Assembly (NCBI GenBank): GCA_027604005.1
Contig: JADGJT010000368.1
Coordinates: 1-22,430 of the forward strand
DNA length: 22,430 nucleotides
Origin: Dinochytrium kinnereticum
Lineage: Eukaryota; Chytridiomycota; Chytridiomycetes; Chytridiales; Chytridiaceae
Direction: 5' to 3'
Made by a program: the position numbers and the translations under genes
Part shown: one piece after another, positions 10,185-20,800 of the stretch
Layout of the letters: each line of letters begins with the position of its first letter
Position numbering within the stretch: position 1 is the stretch's first letter
The notes under the pieces: model-generated
What the model saw: only the letters and a program-made list of their open reading frames with translations
The model's database searches: none
Told to the model about the DNA's origin: nothing

Positions 10185-10293
10185 GATATCCTTGCACTTT
10201 CTCTCAAAAGGCCGTTCGATACCTTGCCCCTCGGCCTGGTACAGGACACGATAACACGATACTATCAAAAAATTCACATCCCAAGATTTGTCA

Positions 10294-13200
10294 ATGCCAG
10301 TCACCTTCGCACTCCGTCTTGGAGACGACGGTTCTCCCGATGACCGCCAAAAGGTGTGCATTGCCCGCGATTGCAAGCGGATATCATCGTAACTTACTCT
10401 TGCCTGAATCTAGTACACGCGGATACCACCGCCCGTTCCCCTCAAGCCGTATTCCTTGAGGTTCTTTATTACTGCAGGGTCAACTGCCAGCTGTGACGCA
10501 TACCTAGTGACAAACTACCCAGAAGAGGGGTAAGCCATCGTCTCTGGATTGCGTCTGCTAACCCTTGTTTATTTTGTTTGCAGACGTGCCTTTGAACGCG
10601 AAAAGTTCCGCCGCATCCAGTGAGTTGTCTCCCCTGCATCTCCAGTTGTTCTGATAAAAGGGTAGGCTCCAGCATGACGATTTGAAGGATGCAGTCTGCG
10701 ATATCGTCGTCAAGTCACCAGGAGTATTTGAATACTACGTGGAGTACCGCCCAACTTCTTCACCAGATGGGGGTTATCAGCGCTCCAAAGTCTCCGGATC
10801 GATTGTCATCGATCCGAGGCTTTATCTTCCCAACACTGTTGTCGGCGATTCTTCTCAGCCGTCATCCCCAGATATTCTGCTTCCACTCGACGGGATATGC
10901 ATTCTTACCGTCATACCAAAGTGGATGCCAACCATCAACCGATGGCCAGACTTCTTCAAGAGCTTCACGGATGGCGGTTACAATATGCTTCATTTTGCCC
11001 CGTTGTCAACGAGGGGAAGCTCAAATTCTCCTTACTCTATCTATGACCAGCTTTCAATCTCTCCGGATCTGTTTGAGGGGACGGTCCCGCCTTCTGAGGA
11101 GGAGAGGGAGAGATTGCTATTGGAGATGTTGGTGAGAGGGCAGAGTGAGTTTGGACTGTTGAGTATCACGGACGTTGTTTGGAATCATACTGCTTGTAAT
11201 AGCGAGTGGTTGCAGCTCCACCCTGAGGCTGGTAAGTTCTATTTCTTTTTTTAGAATAATCCGAAGGCGTGCTAATAAGATGGCTACAGGCTACAACTTG
11301 AAAAACTCACCCCACCTCCGCATCGCGTACGAGCTTGATGAGGCTTTGATGCATATGAGCGATGATCTTGTTGAAGCCGGTATCTCAGTCGACATTAAAT
11401 CCGAGGAAACCTTACAGGCCGCTATGGGTGTTTTGCGGGAAAAGGTCCTTCCAAAACTCCGATTATGGGAGTTTTACGTGGCTGACGTCAAAGCAGCCGT
11501 ATCTGAATTTCGATCAGCATGGAGATCACGAGGCAAAGCGCAATCGAAAGAATCCAGCCGATTCTCCACCATTAATCTTGGATCCGCAAGCCTCAAAGAA
11601 CGCGGAGATGTTTTACGCCGGGAGGCACTTTATGAAAAAGTTCCTGGCGGGAGGTTTGGTAAAGCGTTTAGAATGGATGTGTCAGTTTATTTTATGGAAA
11701 GCTTGTTGATGGATCTTGGGGGTAGCGCTCCTGCGATAGAGGAGGCGCAGATTAGCCTCTTTGAACAGGTGGTCAATGAAGTGAATCTGCCCTTTTACCA
11801 GGAATGTGATGGGGATATTGCTGCTATTGCTGAGAGCGTGACGAACCGGTCTCGGTACCTTCGTGTGGATGGACATGGGCCAAAGTTGGGGCCAGTTACG
11901 AAGCAGTGAGTTATTGTCGTTTTTTTAGCCGTTCCGTCTTTTCTCTTGGACCTGCTCCAGTTAAAATAACCGAAAATACAGTGACCCCATTGTCGACACT
12001 TACTTTACCCGCATTCCTCGAAACGAGACGACCCAATCTCGTCACCCGGACGAGCTATACGTCGCCAATAACGGGTGGATCTGGAATGCCGATCCATTAA
12101 TGAACTTTGCTGGCCCAGAATCAAAAGCCTATCTTCGCCGTGAGGTGATCGCGTGGGGTGACTGCGTTAAGCTTCGGTACGGAAACGGGCCGGTACGGAA
12201 AAAACCCCTCCTATATATTCTTGATCGAATTGCTAAATAAGATTCTTGTAGGAGGATAATCCCTGGCTCTGGAGCCACCAGAAAGCCTATACCGAAAAAA
12301 TGGCACGTCTTTTCCACGGTTTCCGTATCGACAATTGCCATTCTACCCCTATTCATGTGGCAGCTTACCTTCTTGACGCGGCTCGACGTGTCCGACCTGA
12401 CCTGTACGTTTTTGCTGAACTATTCACAGGATCAGAAGATAAGGATATAACGTTTGTGAGCAAGCTTGGGATCAATTCGTTGATTAGAGAGGCGATGAAT
12501 GCTTGGGATCCTAAGGAATTGAGTCGGCTTGTTCATCGGTTTGGAGGGGAACCGGTTGGGTCGTTTACGTTTCCTCCGGAACATTTTCCGTTGGATATGC
12601 TGGGGCATGCATTGAATTCAACTTTTTATAATCCGGTGTCGGATTCTGAGCATATTGTTGTTGAGGTTCGGGGGTCTTCACCTCATGCGTTGTTTATGGA
12701 CTGTACGTTAAGCATCTCCCGTGCACTCGCTTTAAAAGAATATTCTAATTGGCCTCATCTTTTAGGCACTCATGACAACGAAACTCCCCATCAGAAACGA
12801 ACCGCAGAGGATACACTTCCTACCGCTGCCTTAGTGGCTATGGCGAATTGTGCTGTCGGGAGTGTTAAAGGGTTTGATGAAGTTATTCCAGAGCTGTTGA
12901 ATGTCGTTACAGAGACGAGAAAGTATCGTCTTGCGGAACCCTATGAGGGGATTATACCTGGTACGCCTTTTTTTTTTTCTTTCTTTCTTTTCTATTCTGG
13001 AGATGCGTTCGAATGGTCGATTAATGATTTTGGGGGCTTGACAGCCAAATCAATTTTGTTGAACCTTCACACCAAGATGGCGAGGGAAGGGTACAATGAG
13101 ATTCATGTTCATCAAGAGCATGATGTAAGTCAATACCTACCCGTTTTCTTATTGAACTCTAATGAGAAAAACAATCACAAAACAATAACAAAATATGCAG

Positions 13201-16200
13201 TTTATCTCCGTCCACCGCGTCCACCCCGTAACCCACGATGGTTATCTCTTGATAGCCCGATGCGCCTTCTCTACAACCCCCTCCGACAATCTCCACTCAC
13301 CCATTATCCTTCGCAACCAATCTGCGCACATCATCGAATCCGCGGGTCTCCGCGTCCAAATCCACGCGCCAGGTCACACATCAACCCCTTACATTCATCA
13401 CGAGGACGATGAAACCGACCTGACCGTCCCAACGACCCCTACCCAGCTTTTTCACACCATGGGAATACACCCTGCCGACGCAGATGCAATCAAGCAGTCC
13501 CGTGATGGAAGGTCGAAAATAGAGGGAAGGAAGACGTTGGGGGCTATCGCGGGCTTACCTTGCTTTTTGGATTTTTCGTCAGTGTTGACGACGTTGGCTC
13601 ATTCAAAGGTTGTCAGGAAACCTGATGGGGGCGTTGAGACGGTTATCTCTGTTGACGGGAAACACTTTTTACCAGGAAGCGTCGTCCTTTATCGGACTTG
13701 GATGGTGGGGTCAGGGATGGAGATGGATCCTGTACCACTCCCTACCCCTTCTTTAAGCATTTCGGTTCCGTTTCCCCCACCGCGGCCTTCGACACCGGAG
13801 ATTAGGGGACGCGAGAGGTCTGTCACGCCCAGCATTGAGAAGGAGGGGGATGTGGAGAAGTTGTGGAGACTTGTTGGACTTGATCAGAGGAATTTTGGGA
13901 TTGGGGTCATGGTTATGCTTGGGAGGGGGGAGGGATGGGGAAGTGGTGGGGGGTTGGGGGTTTGGGGCGGTGATGGATGGCCTATGGGACTTTTAGGGGC
14001 TGTTGCTAAGCTTGGCGTTGAGGAGATCAATATTGCGTTGTTTAGGTGTGGGAGTGAGGAGATGGATACTATTGGTGGGTTCTTTTCTCTATTCTATTCT
14101 GTTCTTTTTTCCCTGGAGGTTTTGAGTTTCGTCACTCGCTCTATTAAGGACTTCTTTTGCTAATCTTTTTTTCGTGTTTTTGCTTTTTCTTTTTCATCTC
14201 TTTCTCATTTATCTTCTCTAGGTGAAAATGTCTATGATGTCCCTGGCCATGGAAGTCTTTCTTACTGCGGGTTCCAGGGATTTGCTTCTGCCCTTCAACC
14301 CGTATCTAAAACCAACAACCTCGGTCATCCCATCTGCGAAAACCTTCGTCAAGGACCATGGATGATGGATTATGTCGTTACTAGGCTTGAAAAGTAAGGG
14401 CACAAAAAAAAGACAGAGGTGATGAAAATTAACCTAAGATAATATCCTTTTCTTTTTTTGAAAAAGATACTCTAAAACCTACCCAGCCCTTCTCCCTCTG
14501 ATGGAATGGCTCCGAAAACGCTTCATGCTCGTTAAAACCCTCCCACCATCCTTCACCCCAAAATACTTTTCCATGATCATCCTGATGACATTTACAGCCC
14601 TGCGCCACCAAGCCATAACCTCTACCTCCCTCCAAGCTGCATCCTCCTTCATTCGTCCTACGTTGACTGACTCAAGCTCGCTCGCCAGGTTCGCCCAAAA
14701 CCTCGCAGTGACGGCCCACCAGTTCTACGGGGCCGTGAAATCGACAGGGCTCTACCCTCCGTCAATTAGTGTTACCGGGAAGAGAGAAGCTTGTCTCGCG
14801 GCTGGGCTGCCTCATTTCGCTACGCAGCATATGAGGTGCTGGGGAAGGGATATTTTCATCTCTTTGAGGGGGCTGTTTTTGATTCCGGGACATTTTAAGG
14901 CTGCCCGACAACATATCATGGCGTTTGGGTCCACTTTGAAGCATGGGCTGATCCCGAATCTTTTGGATCAGGGGTCGTTTCCTCGGTACAATGCTCGTGA
15001 TGCCGCCTGGTGGTGGGTATGGGGGGTTATTGAGTATTGTCGGGCCTCTCCGGAGGGCATCAAGTTTCTTGAGGTGTCGGTGAGGAGACGGTTTTTGCCC
15101 AGGCGACGCTACCGAAAGGACCGTGGGGAGTTTTTGAAGGTTTCTATCACGGTCGATGAGGAGGATGGGGATGCCTTCTCCCCCACGGAGGATACCACCC
15201 GATCCCACGTCCACACCTCGACGATCGCCGACCTGTGCCATGAGATTCTTGAACGCCACGCCTGGGGATTGAGGTTCCGTGAGTTCAATGCGGGCCCGAA
15301 CCTCGATCACGCTATGTCGGATAAAGGGTTTGAGGTTGAGTGTGGGACGAGGTTTAGCGATGGGAGTGGGATTGTTTGGGGGGGCAATCGGTTCAATTGC
15401 GGGACTTGGATGGATAAAATGGGGGATTCGGAGAGGGCTGGGGTGAGGGGTGTGCCGGCTACTCCGAGAGATGGGGCTGGGGTGGAGATTGTGGGTTTGG
15501 TGAAAGCTGCTGTTGGGTGGGTTGTTGGGGAGGTTTTAGGAAGGGGGGTTGGGGTTGGGGTGTGGCCTGCTCAGGGGGTTGTTATACGTGAGTTCCTTTT
15601 TTTTTCGTTGTTTTTTAGTCCAGAGTGTTTTTTCTTGTTGATTCTATATTCATCGGGTATTTTTTTTTTGTTGACTGAGATGTTTTTACCACCTTTTTCC
15701 TTTCTGCGTTTTGATAAACAGGAGATGGACTCACCGAACGGACTATCAGCTATGCGCAATGGAACGACATGCTCTGCAAGAGTTTCGAAAAGAATTTCTA
15801 CATTCCCAAAGGTATTCATTCTCAATGGGTTTCTTTCCTCCCCTTTCTTACTTGTTCTCTCTCTCCTTATTATTTTTTTTAGATCCCCTACAGCAAGCCA
15901 GCTACAATATTGATCGACCTGAGCTGATAAATCGACGCGGGATTTATAAGGATACTTGTGGGGCGTCACAGGCTTTTGCGGATTATCAGTTTCGACCCAA
16001 CTTTTTTGTGGCGATGGTGGTGGTAAGTTTTTAGTTTCAGTTTTTTTTGCGGGGGGGTTTAGGGTGGGGGTTTGGGCTGAATCTACATTCTTTTGCTGAT
16101 TGAAGGTGCCTTTTTAAAATCTTTCTTGTATGTCATTGGATGATAGGCGCCAGAGATGTTTAACCCTGATCATGCGAGAGGGGCGTTAGAGTTAGCGAAA

Positions 16201-16944
16201 GAGGTTCTGTTGGGACCGTTGGGTGAGTTTTTTGCTTTGTTCTTTTCTTTTGTTGTTTTGTTAGCCATAGTTAATCATTTGGTTTTGTGCTCCTTTCCCC
16301 CCCTATTTTCCCTATTTTTCTTTTCTTTATTATTTCGCCATTTCTTTCTACAGGTATGAAAACGCTTGATCCTGGTGATTGGAGTTATCGAGGCTATTAT
16401 GATAATGGGAATGATTCGACTGATCCCTCTGTTGCTCATGGGTTTAACTACCATCAGGGGCCGGTGGGTTCTTTTTGCTATTGCTTGTTGCATTGAAAAC
16501 GGGTGGTTGGCTCTGACTTTTATATATTCTTTGTCTGCTTTTTATTGTTATGTGAATAGGAATGGGTATGGTTGATGGGGTACTTTCTACGTGCATACCT
16601 TTACTTCAACGTCAAAGCCCCTGGATCCGACCCAACAAAGGTAAATAAGAAAGAAAGAAAGAAAAAGGAAACTGGCTTTTCTCTTTAAGCAAGCAGCCTG
16701 CCCTGACTCTTTCGTTTTCTCTTTCTTTACTTCACAGAAACGGGCGGTGATGCATTGGATCCAACACGTGCTGCTCAGACATAAACGCCATATTGCGGAT
16801 GCGGGAGCGAACCCCTTTGCAGGGCTTCCTGAGCTGACCAACAAGGACGGCGAGTACTGCGGAGGGTCGTGCCCCACGCAGGCCTGGAGCAGCGCCACGC
16901 TGCTGGAGACGGTGAAGGACCTGCACGAAGTTTGCGGGTGCTGA
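10294..16944 (+). CDS. GDB1: Glycogen debranching enzyme (4-alpha-glucanotransferase / amylo-alpha-1,6-glucosidase)
   Basis: Bifunctional cytosolic enzyme that shifts maltosyl/maltotriosyl stubs and hydrolyses the alpha-1,6 branch of phosphorylase-limit dextrin. Model: join(10294..10353, 10414..10529, 10584..10619, 10666..11231, 11290..11905, 11982..12192, 12252..12702, 12766..12960, 13003..13124, 13201..14074, 14222..14393, 14467..15587, 15722..15811, 15883..16022, 16147..16222, 16354..16463, 16560..16640, 16738..16944), 1747 codons plus stop. Homology to human AGL runs end to end. Transferase motifs: [19 protein letters not shown] (Asp562 nucleophile), [10 protein letters not shown] (Glu591), FMDCTHDNE (Asp689). 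Glucosidase motifs: [13 protein letters not shown] (Asp1268), [23 protein letters not shown] (Glu1653). It is about 200 residues longer than animal/yeast enzymes, mostly within exon 10 (residues about 792-1082), which has Pro-rich and Gly/Trp-rich inserts. The start at 10294 is the first in-frame ATG after a TAA. Confidence 0.96.
12703..12765 (+). other. Stopless 63-nt intron in the debranching enzyme gene
   Basis: GTACGT..TTTTAG, a multiple of three with no in-frame stop. Removing it restores the family motif FMDCTHDNE; retaining it would insert 21 residues directly before the catalytic THDNE. Confidence 0.8.
12961..13002 (+). other. Stopless 42-nt intron in the debranching enzyme gene
   Basis: GTACGC..CTGGAG with a long T/C run. 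A multiple of three without an in-frame stop; translation would give a Phe-rich peptide unlike the family. It is the shortest intron I call in the window. Confidence 0.65.
13919..13970 (+). other. G-run cluster (G-quadruplex-prone) in debranching enzyme exon 10
   Basis: Successive runs of three to six G separated by one to seven bases on the coding strand; codes for a Gly/Trp-rich loop ([18 protein letters not shown]). Confidence 0.6.
15527..15560 (+). other. G-run cluster (G-quadruplex-prone) at end of debranching enzyme exon 12
   Basis: GGGG at 15527, GGGGGG at 15543, GGGG at 15551 and GGGG at 15557 on the coding strand, ending 27 nt before the exon 12 donor at 15588. Confidence 0.6.
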
Positions 16945-17017
16945 ATATTCCTCTGCTCTGAATATTGCGCTAGCACTTTGTGGTGCAAGAACATCTTTAT
17001 GCGTGAATATCCCGTCC

Positions 17018-17023
17018 AATAAA
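17018..17023 (+). terminator. AATAAA poly(A) signal of the debranching enzyme gene
   Basis: Canonical AATAAA 74 nt after the TGA stop of the debranching enzyme. Confidence 0.5.
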
Positions 17024-17290
17024 CACGCAGATTCAGCGATGAATGTGTCACAGGATATTCAGCATATCCGTGGCACGGAGGCGAATGCACCAATGGGCGT
17101 GCGTGCCAGGGTGAGAAATCTCACGGCAGGGATGCAGTGTCACACACTGTCTGAAAGAAGAAATATCCCCAATGGATCCATTCCCCTCGCAGCTTTCTTT
17201 TGTTCATCCGTTGGTTGACGGCCATCGCCTGCAGCAGCAACTCACTCGCCTCCATCGCTGCATCGCCCCTCACCACCACACCGTCATCCC

Positions 17291-17350
17291 GCCTCCCCCC
17301 CCCTTCCCCCCCTCCCCCGCTCACCTCTCCCACACCTCCCCACCTCCCCA
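17291..17350. repeat. C-rich polypyrimidine tract
   Basis: About 60 nt almost purely C and T on the + strand, with a run of nine C followed by further runs of four to seven. The complementary strand is a run of G blocks. It lies about 530-590 nt upstream of the phosphodiesterase ATG. Possible promoter element, nucleosome-depleted tract or simple-sequence expansion. Confidence 0.75.
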
Positions 17351-17386
17351 CATTAGACGGCCTTCTCTTCTGCTGCTGCTGCACTC

Positions 17387-17423
17387 CATCCATCCATATC
17401 CATCCATCCATATCCATCCATTC
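17387..17423. repeat. 14-bp tandem repeat (CATCCATCCATATC), about 2.6 copies
   Basis: Two exact copies at 17387-17400 and 17401-17414 and a partial third from 17415. Each unit is built from the tetramer CATC. A TGC triplet run (about four units) lies just upstream at 17371. Confidence 0.85.
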
Positions 17424-17824
17424 ACCTGCTGCAGCACCGTGCACACCTCATCCCCCTCAGCCTTCACGGTCACTCAGGCTGTTATCACTGTCCCATCCAC
17501 ATCGACCCACCCGACCGCCATACCGTCAAGGCCGCCCCATCAAAACCTCCTTTTTGTCTGCTCGTACGACACCCTTGGCGTCCTCCTCAATACGCCCCGT
17601 CATCCTTGATCGTTCGTTCGAGTCGGACCCAACAGCTGGTGGACACCTGCAGGAGGAAACGGCTGCATCGCATTGGGAATAGACTGGATCTCCGGCACTG
17701 GACAAGGGCGAGCGTCACTTGCTGACGATAGACGGGGAAACCTAAAATCTCTCCTTGCTTTTTTTCTGGGGCGGAAGGGCTGCAGGGGCGAGCGAGAGAC
17801 GGCCGCGGACCACCACCGTCCCCC

Positions 17825-17842
17825 TTATAGACATTTATAGAC
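17825..17842 (+). promoter_or_regulatory. Possible TATA-like element, duplicated TTATAGAC
   Basis: TTATAGAC occurs twice in tandem 38-55 nt upstream of the phosphodiesterase ATG. The position suits a core promoter or leader, but there is no transcript evidence. Confidence 0.3.
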
Positions 17843-17879
17843 TGGCATCACTAGAATCATCACCACCAGCTGCAGGACG

Positions 17880-20800
17880 ATGACGGCCTCGGCACCGACA
17901 TCATCACAAAGGAGGAGCACACCTCCTCCGCCACCGCCGCCACATCGTCTCAACCCTACCCCCACCTCACCCTCCGTCTCCAACCCTCACCACCACCAGA
18001 CGCTTTACTTGGCACCTCCCAACCCGACATCCTCCTTCCTACCGCAATCCCCGCATCGTCATCGGCGATCCATCACCTCTCCAACCCCTGTGAGCATGGC
18101 GTGGGATTTGAGAGCCAGGGAACACCATCACACACATGAGGCACACATTCCTAGAAGCCCGACGGCTGTGAGGATTGAAGAGGGTAATCCTTTTTCTGAT
18201 GAGGCTGCCGACGAATATGTCGATTATGGGGACACTTGCTCCACTTCGTCGTTGACCGACGTTCAGGAGCTTAGCCTTGACAGGAGTGTTAGGAGCAGAA
18301 ATAGGTGGGCCTTCTTTCCATTCACTCTTCTATTTTATCCACGTATGCGTGTGTATGGTGTATTCATTCTCCATTTTTTGTCATTTGCAGCAATCAACTT
18401 CCTTACCCTGCGACGGCTTCAAGTCCTCCTTCATCTGCCCCGGCTTCAGACTATCTCATGCGCTCTGTAAATGTGCTTCAGAACGTTTGGAGGGGAATGA
18501 TGGTCTCTACCACGCATGAAGAGGTGGAGATGAGTGACGCCAAGCGTGCCAACAACCATGGCAAAGATTATGACTTTGATCCTGCGTCAGAGAAGAGCAG
18601 GTTTGTTTCTTTCTTTTTTATTTTTCTGTCTCCCTTCCTTTTTTTCTCGTCCCATGCCGATTGTGAGAACTTCAAGAGCTTACTCCACTATTGTTATCTT
18701 CTTAAGCAGGCAGCAGAGGACACGATCCCTTTCTCTGGCGTACCTTCAAGACCCTTCCCCTCTCTTCCCAACTGACGGATCCCTCGCAAGCGCCGACAGC
18801 GCTGCCACCGCCCATCCCCACCTTGAAGACCCTTCCCGTCCCTCCTCACACTTTCCTCCACCCCGCCCCTCGTCCTCTACAAACTATCATACCCCCACCT
18901 CACCGTCGATGCTTGTCCCAACCCTCGACTCCCATACTATCGCCGCGCTCCGCTTAAAGCATGCTCGGTTCTCCACATTGACCCTCCGTTTCCTCGATGA
19001 CCAAGTTGAGCAAGACTACGGAGTTTACTTCTGGGGACGCAGTGTGACACGATGGAGAACCTTTGTGGCTGTTGCTGGAGCACTTGGAGTCTCTTATCAG
19101 TGTGCTGCAATGCTCGGGAAGGGTGGAGATGTGAGGGTCAGCGCTGGGATGATTGATTGGGTTGTTTTGGGAATCGCGGCCGTGCTGCCGATGATTGCGA
19201 TAGGGATGAGCACGTTTTTTGTGAAGAAGACGAGGATATCGCGGTGGATTCATCATCTGAGTTTCTTGTTCTTGGTGTTGCTGGGGCCCGTTTTGACTTG
19301 CATTCGGTACGTTCATCCGAGTGGTGAGACGGGGCCGCAGGTTTCACCAGCTGTAACGGCTCCGCTTTACATTGTGTGTTTGGTCGCTTCTGTCTTCTTT
19401 TTGAGGTTACGGTTTGTTTACACGCTTTTGGCGACGCTTGTGGCTGCTCCTACGTGGTACGCGGTGTTTGGGTCTGACGTCAAGAATTCTGGAGGTGGGG
19501 AGGGAGTGCTCGGACAGTACATTGTTGCATCTGTTGCGCTCTTCTTGGCGTGCATTGTGACGTGTTCGATCGCGTATGATCTTGAGAGGACTTTGAGGAC
19601 ACAGTATCTGTCTGATTCGAGGTTCCTGTCCATCACGAGAAATTTGCAGAGCCAGTTAGAGGGCCTTGAGAGGTCGTTGCTGGCCGCCTCTGGCCGACAG
19701 GATTTGACACCGGCTGATCTTGATTCTCCGCTTGAGAAGGCGATGCTTGCCGTTCGATCGCTCCTCATGGATCCAACGGTGCGACGACAGCATAAGAATG
19801 TGCTGGATGTTGTGATGGCCTGCCTCTCTTCACCGAACCTCTTGACGCCTGATCTGGATTTGCAGGTCAAACGTGGGCAGGTTGAGATGGACGTTGAGGT
19901 TGAGAAGTGGTTGTTTAGTGAGGTTGCCAGACGGAAGGGATTGGGGGAGGCGGATCCTGAGGGGGTTGGGAAAGAACAGGTTGTTGGGGATTGGGAGGAT
20001 GGTGGCGGCGTCATTCAAGAGGAGGAGGAGGAGGACGAGGATGTGTTTGCCGATAGCAACAAGGTTGTCGAGGAGGCCGACGTCCAACTTATCGCCGTCG
20101 CCGCGGAATCCACTGCAACCCAAGACCTAACCTCCACCTACCGCCACCACAACCACCTCCACCAAATTCCCCTCACCGACACGACCACCGCAACCTCCCC
20201 GCCTCCAACTCCCCTCTTTCGACACCGCCGCCGGTCCTCCTCGGCCATCCCGCTCATTCCGACGCTTACGATGGACCAGACTGCGTTGTCGACGCTGCTG
20301 AATCCTCGCACCGAGGTGCTGTTAAAGAGGATTGGGGAGTTTAACTTCCCGATCTTTGAGTTTGCGGATGTCACTGAGGGGCATCCGTTACTTGTTATGG
20401 CGAATCATCTTTTGGTGGGGGGTGGTGGAGGGGTTGTGGGGAGGTTGGGGTTGGATGTGGGGAAGTTTTTGAATTGTATGGCCACGGTTGAGGCGGGGTA
20501 TCATGCTGATTTAGCTTGTAAGTCTTTTTTGTGTTTTCTTTGTGTGGATTCTTGCTGTTGTTTTTGTTGTTGCTTTTAACCTTTGCTATTTATTTCTTTG
20601 TTTTCGCCAAACTAACCATGCACTCTCTTGTATTCAAAACCAGTTCACAATTCTCTCCACGCTGCCGATGTTCTCCACTGTATCCACTACCTAACGACAC
20701 TTTCTCCCCTTAACACCATGTTCACCGACCTCGAAACCCTCTCCATCCTCCTCGCGGCGATTATCCACGACTTTGACCACCCCGGAGTGAACAATCACTT

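Larger units (their letters stand above)
16945..17879. other. 935-nt intergenic spacer, 3' flank of GDB1 and 5' flank of the PDE gene
   Basis: Begins with the debranching enzyme 3' flank (AATAAA at 17018), continues through a C-rich tract and a CATC-type tandem repeat, and ends in the presumed promoter and leader of the phosphodiesterase gene. Two overlapping open frames (17172-17682) are Pro/His/Ser low-complexity translations of the pyrimidine tracts and I do not call them genes. Confidence 0.6.

Noticed and set aside
10139..10293. Possible fusion of the Ser/Pro-rich protein to the N-terminus of the debranching enzyme
   Set aside because: A TGA at 10136, an AATAAA at 10179 and an in-frame TAA upstream of the 10294 ATG argue for two genes; no intron was found that bridges them in frame.
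14762..15310. Minus-strand open frame of 182 codons
   Set aside because: Antisense of debranching enzyme exon 12, which contains the conserved WGRD glucosidase motif in the sense frame.
15571..15969. Minus-strand open frame of 132 codons
   Set aside because: Lys/Asn-rich translation of the complement of T-rich introns between exons 12 and 14 of the debranching enzyme.
17172..17682. Two overlapping plus-strand frames of 145 and 160 codons
   Set aside because: Low-complexity Pro/His/Ser translations of C-rich and CATC repeats; both frames are open because stop codons are rare in such sequence.
19418..20014. Minus-strand open frame of 198 codons
   Set aside because: Antisense of the phosphodiesterase exon 3, whose sense frame has clear motifs and membrane segments; the antisense product is Ser/Arg-rich with no recognisable domain.
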